This document shows, piece after piece, positions 52,068 to 64,000 of a stretch of DNA of 64,000 nucleotides. The stretch's first letter is position 1. Each line of letters starts with the position of its first letter. Made by a program: the position numbers and the translations under genes. The notes below the pieces were generated by a model. The model was not told where the DNA came from and did no database searches. It saw nothing but the letters and a program-made list of their open reading frames with translations. The stretch is from Hydractinia symbiolongicarpus (taxonomy: Eukaryota > Cnidaria > Hydrozoa > Anthoathecata > Hydractiniidae): the NCBI RefSeq assembly GCF_029227915.1, contig NC_079887.1, positions 8,432,001 through 8,496,000 of the forward strand, given 5' to 3'.

Positions 52068-55000
52068 ATGTTCGCGTTACTTAGTTTCGTGGGACTCTTT
52101 TTAAATTTCTACTGCCGTTGCGACTCATTCACTATGTTGATTTCAAACAACTCGTGCTCTGTGCGGTATTCGTACTTGGATCAGATTGCGCGAAATGTTA
52201 ATTGTACGGCTGTGAAGGAAGCTAATAGTCTATGTGGTAGAGAAATACGCGTATTGTATTCAAATTTACGTCCGTACATATATCTTGAAGATGGAAATGT
52301 TACAGGAATTTTGCCAGGTAGGTTGTTCATTTTTTTTATTAAGTCACGTAGACATTTTCCATTTGGAAGAAATTTTCCAATATAAAATATATTTTTTTAA
52401 TTATATTAAAAATTTTCCAACAATGCATTCTTTTTTAGAATTTATGTACTTTATGTTTTAGTTCCCTTCCTGGAAACATTTAATAAAACATAAAATAAAA
52501 TGTTGAAAACCATATTATTCTTCCCCAGATATTATTTTTCTATTTTAAAACAACCTCTTTGCTGAGAACACAGCATGTGACCAGTGTTCTTTTGGCTGGT
52601 AAAATTACCTTAATCGGACAAATTTTCGCGCGGAGAAATTTTCGCGGTTTTCGCGAATTTTGCCCAAATTCGCGAAATTAAATCCTCGCGAAATATTTGC
52701 AAACAGTCAAATCGCGAAATTAAATCCGTGCGAAATTTTTAGAAAGCCTGAATTCGCGAAATTAAATCCTCGCGAATTTTTTTTTAATCGACCCAATCGA
52801 CATCGACCCAATGTTAGACGAAGAACCTAATGTTCAAGCTGTCAATTCTTCTGGTTTGTCCACAGCTTCAAAATACGTCAGTGATTACGGGATCGAAGAC
52901 GAAAGCGACGAAGAAGAATGGGTCGAAGAAAATGAAGAGGATGAAGATAGGAATTTTTTTGATGTTTTTGATGACGAAGATGATTTGTAAATAGATTTTG
53001 ACATGTAACTCGGAAGAAAAAGCATGATTCTTGATACTGATGACAATAAATCATTTTCTTTCCTTTACAATTTTTGCGATATTTAAATGTTTCGTGAAAA
53101 TTTGTTTTAAGTTAAGACAGAATTCGCGAAATTAAATCCTCGCGAAATTTTTGAAAAGACTAAATTCGCGAAATTAAATCCTCGCGAAATACGATTTATT
53201 TGACCTCGCGAAATTAAATCCGCGCGAAAATTTGTCCGATTAAGGTACATCACGCAATAGAAAAAACAACAAAGAAAATGGATGAAAAAACAGAAGAAAA
53301 CAAAGCATAAAATCTATGTTTTTTTATCTGTCACAATTTATTTAAAATGCTCTTTCGTTCTTTCATCGCAATTTCTGCCTCATATTACTTTAGTTCTAAT
53401 TTATTCCCTTTGGTTACGTCCATTGTAAAAGCACCGCCCTACTTTAACTACTACGCCCTGAAATGCTTACAAAAACGTGGTCCTTGCTCAAAACAATAAA
53501 GGTACGCAGCTACTGGTGAAATAGTATTTTTTGGACATCATTTTTGACAGAAAAATAGTTTTAAGGTACGGTCTGAATGACTTTTTAGGTTTGAAACTTA
53601 TAACACTTTTGTCACACCTCAAAATGCGGGGTATAAGAGTCTTGAGAGAAAACGATGTGATGTCTAACCGAGGAGCTATTACGGTTGTCTCTACCGGAAT
53701 ATGCTGTTTGGATCGTTTAAAAACGATGTAAAATGTGTATTATGAAACTTAGCTTGTGGCAAGTAAAGAAATTTATCACTTTTTTATGAAATTGTTCTAA
53801 AGAGCAAGGGATAGGCGGATATATTGGGGCAATTTTAATCTTTTGCCTCCAGGATGTTACTGAAATAAAAGTGCTTTTTCGTTTATTATATTTTCTTTTT
53901 CAATTTCTGATGTTTTTATATTTTTAAAAAAAGCGCATGAAATGAAGTGTACAATCCAAGGCTTACCATGTCACGTCTCATAATTTCACCTTCATAGAAA
54001 TTCTGAAGCAAATTCTCGTAAAATCCTGCTGCTTTGGTTGCAACACAATAATAACATACACCAAAACAGACAACATCGTTTCCAGAATTATTTCCCATGA
54101 GAAGATCAGTAAATTTGATGTACTTATTCCAGTAGAAAATTGCTTAGGATGTTCCAGCTTCCTTGGCCATGAGTACACCGACTTAATGCCACTTGAAGAA
54201 GTCTTGTTTGTCGGCAAAACTAAAGCCCCGACAACCGAGTATTTAACGACAGTTCTAATTGAGAGTACCGCTAACACCTGGCCTTTGTTTGTGGTTGCAT
54301 TAGCGTTGGCTGTGTGCGCTGGTACAATTATTTGGATCATGGTGAGTGTGTCCATGTATTTATTCACAAAACCGCTGCTTTTCGACTTCTTTCAAAATGG
54401 TAGCCAAAGTATAAACATTGTACAGTAGTGCATGAAATTTATTTTACTGTGAGATAATAACAAAAAGCCAGTGTCATTCATCGCTCTATGTTTAAGCGCG
54501 AATATCATCTACTTACTTGCGAATTGAGCTTTAGATTTTACTTTCATTCTTTTATATGTTATAGTGAATTTATATGTGAAAAAAATATGTATACATATAT
54601 AAAACAAATATATATAAACTAGTTGTTAGCCCGTGGAAAAATCCACGGGTTTCCCCTTCCTTTTTTTACCGCATTGCGTGCGTCTCGCTACCCGCGCAGG
54701 AAAGCTACCATTTTGCGTGACATACAGACAGACGGACAGAAGTATACAAGTATTATAATATAGATATATATAAAAAACATTGAGTCCTTCAGGGCTTTCA
54801 GTTTCCACTTTAGATTCATATTTTTTAGTTCTAATATTAGTCGTAAAAACATAAAGGTACAAGCCACGTCTCTTACAAATAGATTATCTCATTGCGTTCG
54901 ACTTATTTTTTTCCTGAGCTCTTTGAATCCTAACTTAAAGAGCTCTGGAAACGAGAGTTCGTTCAATTTACCATCTAAAAAACTGCGTAATAACATAAAA

Positions 55001-58000
55001 GTATGCCTGTGGGGAAATTAAATGGATTATTTTTTGTATTAATGTGATTTAGTTTTACATAAATTTAAAAAAATATGACCTTGAAAACACTTGTTTTGAA
55101 AAACATATTAAAAGAAAATTCCATGGTGATAACAAGCTGGGTGTTTTCTTTTGTTAAAAATAAAAAAGAAATTATCATTTTGATTAAAAAAGTAGATAAC
55201 ATTGTTTTTGAAGAATTTTAGTATCATATAAACAACAACCTTAGGTTTGTTATTTTGGTGTTCCGCCAACTTTTGACAATTCGTATTTTCTTTTTACTTC
55301 TTTATTGACCAATCACTTGTAGCCCGCCCTGTTGATTCTTATAGACCGTTAGACAGGCATGTTTTTTTGTTGGCTTATCCTTCACAAGACTCGCACTTGG
55401 CGAAGAAGAATATCCATTCCAAATATGATTTTCATTAATTAAAATTTTGCTGACATCAACAATTTTCTGTGAATTATTTTGCCTGGAGACTGAATTCTTA
55501 TCAGAAATGTAATCTTTTGCCGACTGCTATGAAAACATTTTCGTAAGCACTACAGCCTTAAGTAATCACAGACTTCTAGGCTTGCTCCAAACCTTTTTTC
55601 GGTACTACTCTACCTCAAGTAAATGAAATCGGTGCCGTGTTTTTGGCTCTTTATCAGTTCTTTTATTTCGAATTTTAGGATACATGGTTTAACAAGAAAG
55701 AATTCCCAAGACAATTTCCAAAAGGACCATTTGAAGGCTTTTGGTGGGCTTATGTTTCCATGACGACAGTTGGGCAAGTTTTAATACTATTTTTTTATTA
55801 TTTCGGAAAATGATTTTTTTTATCATTAATTACATGTTTTTTATAAGCAGGTGAAAATTCGAAATCAGGCTGGGATATACTTATATGAGAGAAAAAGAAT
55901 CAGGCTTAGAGTATGCTTAGAACTTAAACTTTGGTTTATGGGATAACTTTTTTATGATGTGATGTCTTTAACTTAGCTCTTTTAAACTTTTGCCAAACTT
56001 TCTGATTTTTATAAAAATATATATATATATATATATATATACATCCTAGGCCATGTGCACATATGACATCGTTTTGTTTTGTTTTAGTTATGGAGACCGC
56101 ACACCACATTCGGTCCCAGCCCGTCTATTTGCAGTAGTCTGGATATTAATTGGCATGATCATCTTTAATATGTACACTGCGTGCATTACATCATTGCTAA
56201 CCAGTAAGATTTCAGAAGAAGGACAGAATTCTATATACATGAGAAAAGTATGACAGCTTCAATTCTTTTGATAACTAATTTGTTCATAGGCGTTTACGCC
56301 ATGCCATACCTACCTTAAAACTTAACAAATTTTTAAGTTTCAAATGCGACAATTATATCGCTTGACAGATTTAGTAGTATTTTATGGGTTTATTGTCCAA
56401 AACTTTCGCAAATTCGTGCTTAATGGAGGACGGCAATACTTAGTGGATGACGATGTTAATTAAGAGCAGCGTTTGTTGGAGGGCGGTGTTTATTGGAAGA
56501 CGGTGTTAGTTGAAGGAAGGTATTTGTTGGGGGGGGGCGATGTTTTTTAGAGGGCGGTGTTTATTGGATGGCGATGTGTGTTGAAGGGACGTGTTTGTTT
56601 GAGGACAGTGTTTATTGGATGGCGATGTGTGTTGGAGGGCGGTGTTTATTGGAAGGCTGTATGTGTTGGAGGGCGATGTTTGTTAAACTGCGGTGTTTGT
56701 TTGAGTGTTTATAAAAGAGGTTACAGAAAGTTTTTTTAATTACAACCATAATTTTACTTCGTCTCCAGGGCTATTTTTTCTTGCCGAATAAGATTGCCAG
56801 GATAATAAAGACGTAGTTAAAGATAACTTACGTGTATTAATTTTTAAGTAAATGAAATATCGCGATTTCGCGATTTTTGAACTTTTTGTAACAATTTATT
56901 TACGCAAAATTTTTCGAATCTGGTCATTCGCGAACCTTTATAAAAAAGTAATCGGGATGCATAGGATATTTAAGTAAAGGGTTAGGAGTTTAGAAAAAAT
57001 AAAATAAAAAGGTTGAAAGTCCGGTAAACACGTATTTCTCAAGAAAAAATCTTCTTTACAATTAGTTAATTTGAATTACTTGTGCTACAGACGCGAAATT
57101 CAATGTTTCTTTCCTTTGTGTAAAAGAATTATGTTCTTGGATTTCACTTTCTTGATCTATTTCAAGACTTGAGCATGGGACATCTTCTGATATAAAATTT
57201 GGGTCTTTTTTTTCAGGTTGTTGAAAAAGAGTGTCAACGTTATAATAAACGAATGACTTACAGTATAATTTTATCTTGTTGTTTCTTCGCAAAAATTTAT
57301 CCACTCAAATTTTTTCAAGGTCGGTATTCGCAAAAAGTAGTCTACGCGAAAATTAATCCACACGAAATTTTTCAAAGTCGGCATTTGCGAAAATAAATCC
57401 ACGCGAAAATTAATCAACGCGAAATTTTTCAAGGTCAGCATTCGCGAAAATAAGTTAACACGAAATTTTAACCCCTTTGCTTCTAAAAGTTAGATTTTTG
57501 GTCCTGCGGCAACCATGGATCTTGAAAATTATTCAACACTATTTTCCCTCCCTCCCTCACTCTCTAATTTGTATAAAAAATGTTTGAACCAAAAAATGTT
57601 GATACTTTGTGAGTTTTAGAATATGTCTGTTAGAAATATTCGCCGTTGACGTCATGTATTTTTTTGATTATTTTGTCAAAAAAATTCATGACAAAATAAA
57701 GTCAGTGGCTTGTAGATTGTACATAAGCTATGTAAGTCACAGCTCTTCCAGTTTAAAAGATAAATAGGGTTACCTAACCAGCCCCGAAAAGGTCCAGCCC
57801 TAATAGGGTTAACCTTAATTTTGACCTGTTTCTGATCGTTTAGGTTCGAGATCAAAAAACAAAATACGTCGTTCGGAAGAAGTTGTATACAAAATAACGC
57901 CCTTTTCAAAAACTCCGAACTTTAAGATGCATGTTCATTGTTATATTCATATGTAAAACTCCCTTTTCTCTAAACAATGCGGAGTTACATGTAACTCGTT

Positions 58001-59917
58001 TTCGAACTGATTATTGACTGATAATTTCTGATGAAACCTTTATCTACCTAGATCGGAGTTTTAGAAGACTTGAAAGCCATTTATTCGGGTATAGCTATAG
58101 GAATGGCAGATCATTCAGGTAACATCCAGATTTTGTATGAAACCAATTTGACGAAAAACTTTACGGTTTGTAGAGACTGTAGACTTAAAATAAAACATAT
58201 TATTTAAGTGACGTAAATTTCAATGTTTCAATAAATTTTAAAAAAGGGAAAGGAATAGAATCTGTAGGAATAATAACTTTCTAACTTCTCTTTTTCTAGA
58301 GTACAGCAACATGGAGGATTTGCAGAAAGATTTGCAACAAGACAAAATACCTGGTAGAATTTTCTACACTTTCGAATTTATTCACATAATTTGTTTCTTC
58401 ATGGAGGTTACTTTTGTTGTTTTAACAGTGTAGTTTCACAGGGAAAGAAAAACGAACAGACACGAAGAAAAAATTTTAGATTCAAAACGTTCAGCTCGCT
58501 TGGCAGGTTTACATAGGAAATTTTGGCTATGTTTGTCTCGTTATCAAATATCAGAACAGACGAGAGGCCCTCAACAAGGTTGAAATAAAACAATTCTGCA
58601 TATTACAAAGTTGACTTTTTTTTCAGCTATCGCCATGGAAAGCCACATGCTAGCTTACTACTTGTCCGAAGAGATTGGAGATAAATACACGATTTATAAA
58701 CAAGTTCAACTAAAAGATAACGCCATTGGTTTAGTGTCTTATCATCCACAAATTATCCAATTGATCAAATCTTTCAAAATGCATAACCGTGATGCCATGA
58801 ATATCATTGTTTCCAACGCTTCCAAAATTGCAAAGGTAAGTCGCTATGATGGTTGGTGTAGCCCGGGTTCCTGACGCTCTTGGCATTACGGGGACTACAC
58901 GGTACAGGGCCGCGAAAAGTTGAAAAAACCAACTGCAGAAGAAGAATTAGAAGAAAAAAAAGTCAGGCAGGCCGGGCTAGTAGGCCGAGCTATGGTTGGT
59001 GATATTATCAATAAAATATGATCAAGTTCTTAACAAATCTTAGCGCAGCATTGTCTTTGGAAAAAGTCAAGTCTAATAGATGCCGATTTTTAATCAATGT
59101 ATATATAGCATATTTCGCCACCCTAAATAGTAAAAAATTCTGGTATGGTTTTTTGACCAACTATATAACTTGGATCGAGATGGTTCTGGGGCTAACTGGT
59201 ATTTTGCAGACTAGATTATATAAAAATCAACTCAGAAAAATCAGTCCTCTTTCAAAAGACTACTTAAACCTGGAAAGAGCTTGAAGAGAGGTTGAAAAAA
59301 TCATATTAGATATAGTGTTTACTTCTGCGGTAAATAGGCGTTTAAACGTTAAAAAAACCGGTCTAATATTGACATGCAAAATACAACAACACAATAACAA
59401 AAAATTCTAAATGCTGCAGCAGTAATTTTAAACCTTCACATACACGGTTTTAAGAAAAGGAAAACATGAAAAGTCCAAACTTTTGAATATAAATGACATA
59501 ATATTTGAAAAACATATTTCTGCTATTTTTTAACATACCAAAGTATGACTGGCATAAAAACATCAAACAAAACGTGACGAAATTATGAACCGATACGGTA
59601 TATGCTTATATTTTGATTGGTTCTCATGAGACGGAATACGAACAATCATTAGGATGTGTGGTATTACTCATCTTTTTAAATTGTAGATTTTAAGAAGACC
59701 AATAAACGAGCTGAACCGAGAATCCACGTTCACACTGTTCTCAAGTAAAAGCGACGCATTTTACATTACCATGGCAGTGACGGCGGCACTGTCGGTATTA
59801 TGCATTATTCTTGGTACGTTCTTGGCTCAAACAAAGAAGGAAATAAAGAAACGGAAATCATTACGAGATAGCCGCAGCATGACATCGAGTATGATTGATC
59901 GTGCTGTTGATATATAA
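52068..59917 (+). CDS. iGluR-like ligand-gated channel with K+ selectivity filter
   Basis: 469 residues. Exons 52068-52317, 53998-54341, 55679-55773, 56088-56247, 58052-58118, 58300-58353, 58627-58835, 59687-59917, all in phase; intron 3 is GC-AG, the rest GT-AG. Order: signal peptide (1-20), ligand-binding S1 half (about 58-160, EIRVLYSNLRPYIYLEDGNVTGILP), membrane helix (178-198), pore loop GFWWAYVSMTTVGYGD (218-233), helix 242-267 ending NMYTACITSLLTS, S2 half (283-415, IGVLEDLKAIYSGIAIG), last helix (418-440), and a short basic cytoplasmic tail. This is the ionotropic glutamate receptor layout (S1-M1-P-M3-S2-M4), without the amino-terminal domain. MYTACITSLLT aligns with the iGluR gating motif SYTANLAAFLT. 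The pore loop instead carries the K+ channel signature TTVGYGD, predicting K+ selectivity and hyperpolarising or shunting responses. The usual PLT..R ligand block of S1 is absent (FDVLIPVENCLGC), so the ligand is unknown. AATAAA at 60092. Confidence 0.92.
52608..53245 (+). mobile_element. Non-autonomous pogo-like element in intron 1 of the channel gene
   Basis: Ends CCTTAATCGGACAAATTTTC are perfect inverted repeats of about 28 bp, flanked by TA (52606-52607 and 53246-53247). Both ends carry arrays of TTCGCGAAATTAAATCC (at least seven copies in all). It keeps only a transposase tail (52811-52990). Confidence 0.9.
52811..52990 (+). pseudogene. Acidic transposase C-terminal tail remnant
   Basis: 59 codons from an internal ATG to TAA, very rich in Asp/Glu (DESDEEEWVEENEEDED, DVFDDEDDL). 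Acidic tails of this sort end pogo/Tigger transposases, as in the copy at 11560-11721. No DNA-binding or DDE part remains, so it is a deletion derivative. Confidence 0.6.
54618..54775. repeat. ACTAGT-family repeat copy in intron 2 of the channel gene
   Basis: Begins ACTAGTTGTTAGCCCGTGG with a small hairpin CCCGTGGAAAAATCCACGGG and ends in ACAGACAGACGGACA followed by ATTATAATATAGATATATA. The frame across it on the minus strand is repeat sequence. Confidence 0.65.
56420..56705 (+). repeat. G/T-rich minisatellite, about 17-bp unit
   Basis: Imperfect units of TTGGAGGGCGGTGTTTA and TTGGATGGCGATGTGTG repeat about 16 times in intron 4 of the channel gene. The plus strand is strongly G over C (with a run of nine G near 56530). 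The short frame across it is translated repeat. Confidence 0.88.
56855..57475 (-). mobile_element. Degenerate pogo-like element remnant
   Basis: Repeated TTCGCGAAAATAAATCCACG and ACGCGAAAATTAATC motifs at 57290-57460 and TCGCGA motifs at 56863-56935 resemble the subterminal arrays of 52608-53245. A minus-strand frame between them (57062-57230 region, EIDQESEIQEHNS) may be an acidic transposase tail. Clean inverted ends were not found. Confidence 0.4.
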
Positions 59918-61005
59918 ATTATTTTATTCCTCCATTGACGCATTCCACCTGCCCCTCTTCTTCACTTAACAGCAGAAAATCAACAATCATGAAGGTACCC
60001 GTCGCACAAAACGCGTCTTCAATATCCACTTCTTGTTGATTCGCATAAGTGAGTTCTTCTGCCATGTACAGGGAAATGTGATGGTATGAACAATAAACGG
60101 ATTGATCTTAAAGACTTTCGAATCGACAACTGATTATATAGTTGTTAAATGAGACAACTTTATGCTTGCTCGCTTCATGAAGTACTTAATGATAACAGGA
60201 CTCAGTGTTTGAAAATCATGCTTTCCAACCAAAACCTTTCGAGATTATAACCCTTGACATAACGTTACAAAAATATTAGAACACCACACAAGATTATACA
60301 TTCGTCCATTTATGCCCGCGTTTTCAATCACTTATTTATTGAAAATGGTAGCACGAAAGGGTCCTAAACAAATTAAACAAAAACGGGGTTGCAAACTATG
60401 TTTTTTCTATACTCCACGTGTTCATAAATTCAGCATGAAAAAAATTTGATTTTTTGTTTTAAAATGTTGAAAGTATTTATGTATTTATTAATCGTTGAAG
60501 AAGTAAAAAAAGGGGCGAATTATGCTCTATAATTTTTGATTTTACGCAAAATATATTCCCCAAATAAAAATAATATAATAAATACTTAGTATCACATTCA
60601 AAAAACGCCTACAAGATATAAAAAAAAATCAGCCTAACGGCTTCTTCTTACGAATAAATAATAATAATAATAATATGCAAGGTTTGTAGGGTAATTTTTA
60701 AGCACCCTTTTTGCGATTAATTTTGTTTGTCCCACTTTTTCCAGGTTGCAGGTTGGTATATTATTATTGTTTATTGTATATGAATAAATACTGACTGTAA
60801 AAATTAAATTTAAAAAAAAATTATCTTCGTTGATAAGAAGAGTTCAACTCTTACCATTGTGGCATAAATTTGATATGAAACTGACTGAAGGAACAATTAT
60901 TGACATTATATTTCGAACGAAAAAAATTATTTTGCAGATGTTGCCGTTGAAAGCACAGCACCTTATTCACGTTACGCCAACAATTAAAAGGATTTTTAAC
61001 AAAAT
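59918..61005. other. Space between convergent channel and AACS genes
   Basis: Holds the likely 3' UTRs: AATAAA at 60092 (plus, channel) and its complement at 60770-60775 (AACS). An AAT repeat lies at 60654-60673. No gene. Confidence 0.55.
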
Positions 61006-63690
61006 TTAAGTTTGTTTAAGTTCGGGAATATTATAATATAAATCCAAGGATTCAGGATTAATAAACGCTCCCCTCTGCTGAATATCTTCACCATTTAAAA
61101 TTCGTTTTACGGCTACTTCAACCTTTTTACCGCTGGCCGTATAAGGAATATCATTGATTTTTAAAATCACTCCGGGAACATGGCGAGCTGATAGCTGTTG
61201 GCGAATCGAACTACGAATACGTTTTACCAAGTCATCATTCAAACTAAAAAAATAAAAGTGTACTCCCTTGTCAAAATTTTAACGCCGCCATAATTTTGTC
61301 ATGTTTTTTTATGTTCACTGTGCAATTAGCATAATTCAACATATAGTGGATTTTGACCATAAAAACGTTCGGCAGATTTCGACGTGATCTGCACAACGAC
61401 ACGTCGGGATACTGTGCTGCTATGATAAACAACACTTTAGTTTAACGCATCAAGATGTCGTGTTATGAATGTTGAACAACAATTTGGAAAACAAAAAATA
61501 AAAAAACATCGACTAAAATTTGATATGAAACAACAATACAGTTTGCAGCTCTCTAAAGGGACTTGTTTTGAAAAATGGTAGAAATAACACAGAAACCCGC
61601 ATGAATTTTTAGAAACTATTTCAAAAGCTAGCTCATTTAATTCCTGATATTTTTTTTCCTAAAAATCCTAACATTTCATCCCTGTTTCCGGCAAATATGC
61701 TTACTGTGCTTCGATTGATATATACATGTTGATAGAATAAATCTGAAATTGAATCGTCGCCAATATTTTGAAAAAAAATATAGTTCTGAGCGATCATTTC
61801 AACTTAAAGGTCCTGATAAAGAAATTGCTCACATTCTTGATAATTTTCTAACATTTTACATTTTTGACAGAGTGAAAAAACCCGTATGTTTAGGGAATTT
61901 CTGTTTTCTTTGGATTTTTTTTTAATTTTGAGACAAAAAAAGTGCAAAGAAAATAATTTTGGTAACTAGAATTGCCTTGTTTAATGTTTACAAAAAAGCA
62001 TCCATTGACTTTCTAAGTCTTTCAACATTTCACGTTAAATACATTACGTACGTTAAATACATTAAATACGTTAAATACAAAAGTAAAACAAACTAAAAAG
62101 ACATACTTGTAACCGTCCACCATCTTTAAAAACAGCACAACCCGCTCACCATGTTTAGTTTGCTGGCCAACACACAACGAATCAGATATTTCCGAAAAAT
62201 TTGTTGCACTGACGATGTTGTAGATTTCCGCGCTACCAAATCTTACACCACTTGGATTTAAAGTACCATCGCTGTATGTTAGAAAAACAAATCAAAATGT
62301 TCAAGCAAGTGAAACAGACGTCCCCTCATTCATAAATAGAATACTGTCTCACGTTTCCCGCTCTTTTTTTTAAAAAAAATCTAGAGTCTAGGAGACTGGA
62401 GGAAATTTGAGCGTTTTTTTATTTTTTTTTTGCAGGAAATTGAAATGCTAACAAAGAGAAGAATAAGGATATTTTTAAATTTTTCTGTCATGATGAGAAT
62501 TTTTATAAAAAGTAACTTTGTTATTATGTTATTAAGCGCAACGCATATGTTTTATAGTTTTGCGTAAAGATGCAAATAAAGCTGAAATGCTTTTTGTTTC
62601 ATAAGAACAATTTCATAAGCTCACGAAGCTCAGTTTTTTAATGAACAAAACCCAAAAAAATATGAACCGGTTCAGGCTAAAACTAAGAACAACCTTAGTC
62701 ATAAAATAAGAAGAATCCAGGATGTAAATTCTCTAGTAAATCTCTCTCAAGCTACCGTTGTTTTGTATGCAATCTCTGTTTTCTTACATACAACAACAAA
62801 AACAAAAAAACAGGGAATTTTAAAGAATTCCCAATGAATAGAACAATCTAAGGCTGCATTCTGAAAAGTGTTGTTACTGGTAAAAACAAAATAAGAACAG
62901 CCAGTCTTAGGGTTTCATTGGTTCATTTAAAAAAGTGTGTATTCTAAACCAATTAAAAAACATGATACAATTAGCAATTTCTAAAAATCACACTGTAGAA
63001 AATAACGGCGTTATAAAAATGTGTGAGGACAAAATGAGAAGAAATGTCAACTTTTTGTGTTCTTGGAGACGAATTTTTAATTTATAGCAGACTTAAAGGA
63101 TTTGAATAAGCGTGGAAACCCCATTTTGAGGCGACGTAGACGTTCAATAAAATATATCAGCACTCGATTTTCGAAGACAGGAACAAAATAGACTAACCTT
63201 CTTCCCAACATAAGAACGCCGCCTGTCTTTGAAGAGATCTCGCAATAATCACCATGACTCCAAACACCTAATATAAAAAACAAGTCAAAATTTTGACCGT
63301 ATTTTGTCTGTGTGTTCAAGACGGTTGCTTCACGGCAATTCTGTCTGAGTAATTTCATTATTTTATACCAACAGGCGGACAAAAACGTGCGAAATATTGA
63401 TGCCGGGCGGAAATGTTAAAAACGGCATACATCGGATAGATCTTTTTCTGATTACAAGATTATAACAAGGCGTCTTAATTCATTTCCATCATTGAGATGT
63501 TCTAAATTTTGAAATGATTGTAAGCCTAAAAGTCCTCATAACTGGCTCCTAATAAACAAATTACCGGGAAATTTTTGGAAAAACGATTTTTGATACTTGG
63601 AACTATCTTTATCGTTCCAAAACGATGTTGGCATTGAAGGGAACGGTTTCGTGCATACCAATTCACCAGCTGTGTCAAATACTGCAACAC
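61006..63690 (-). CDS. AACS: Acetoacetyl-CoA synthetase, last four exons (partial)
   Basis: Cytosolic enzyme of the ANL adenylating family that activates acetoacetate to acetoacetyl-CoA for lipid and sterol synthesis. Exons (minus): 63565-63690, 63198-63267, 62107-62271, 61006-61243, all in phase; earlier exons lie beyond the right edge. Landmarks in order: [57 protein letters not shown] (the hinge and C-terminal lid entry), [19 protein letters not shown], then [13 protein letters not shown] with the catalytic lysine region, [18 protein letters not shown] and the stop. The closeness to vertebrate AACS is high over the whole segment. Nothing looks broken. Confidence 0.96.
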
Positions 63691-63781
63691 CTAAATAATA
63701 GCGACACCAACATGATTTTGTTTATCCTTCAAAAACAGACTACCCCAGTTAAAATAAACAATAAAAAATAATAATACAAAG

Positions 63782-64000
63782 CGGAGTTGGTGTAGTGCAT
63801 AGCGCATTTCACGTATGTAAGATTTTTAGGTTCAAGTCCCCACTCAGATGCACTTTAAATGTAGTTTTTTCAGCTCATTGGGTGCCATCTACTGACCGTA
63901 AACCAGGCGTGTGAAGCAGGAAGCAAGTTAGAGCAATGCAATACGTATCTCTGAAGGTAATGAACATAGTTATAGGCGGATAAGAAAAAGAGCCATCCTT
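63782..64000 (+). repeat. tRNA-derived SINE, cut by the window edge
   Basis: Same family as 40100-40366: GTTGGTGTAGTGCATAGCGC, B box GGTTCAAGTCCCC, then GCACTTTAAATG.AGT, TGCCATCTACTGACCG and AATACGTATCTCT. It lies in an AACS intron. Confidence 0.85.

Noticed and set aside
53531-53731. 66-codon frame considered as exon 2 of the channel
   Set aside because: The phase could fit, but the residues do not match a ligand-binding half, and it ends in a stop. Exon 1 joins exon 53998-54341 in phase with clear S1 similarity.
53978-54367. 129-codon minus-strand frame
   Set aside because: Shadow of channel exon 2 on the opposite strand.
59018-59284. 88-codon frame with ATG inside the channel gene
   Set aside because: Lies in intron 7, no similarity to any family I know, AT-rich codons.

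Overview
The window is AT-rich animal nuclear DNA with dense short introns, tRNA-derived SINEs, a decayed L2/CR1-like LINE and several pogo/Tigger-type DNA transposons. The protein set and repeat style suggest a cnidarian, most likely a hydrozoan. That is inference from gene style and repeats, since no diagnostic marker is present.

Five multi-exon genes could be rebuilt exon by exon with consistent splice phases. They are PCYT2 (+, 19.9-24.3 kb), an SVOP-like major facilitator transporter (-, 16 exons, 27.1-33.3 kb), a secreted matrix metalloproteinase (-, 5 exons, 38.4-42.8 kb), an ionotropic-glutamate-receptor-like channel with a potassium selectivity filter (+, 8 exons, 52.1-59.9 kb), and the 3' end of acetoacetyl-CoA synthetase AACS (-, 61.0 kb to the right edge). 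An intronless MFSD8-like transporter lies at 5.75-7.06 kb (+). The left edge holds the end of one unidentified exon. The genes have unrelated jobs (phospholipid synthesis, solute transport, matrix proteolysis, excitability, ketone-body use) and show no functional clustering.

The left third (0-19.8 kb) is mainly repeats. A 2.5-kb Tigger/pogo element with a dead transposase and a divergently oriented HIRAN-domain gene sits inside a LINE fragment. Two other pogo-type elements abut at 4.28 kb, and short inverted-repeat elements with 8-9 bp target duplications recur. Stretches of 24.3-27.1, 33.3-38.4 and 42.8-52.0 kb are gene-poor and hold satellites, SINE pieces and diverged repeats.

Most notable are the iGluR-like channel carrying TTVGYGD, whose filter codon is split by a GC-AG intron; the tandemly duplicated, synonymously diverged first coding exon of PCYT2; and the HIRAN gene carried inside a pogo transposon.
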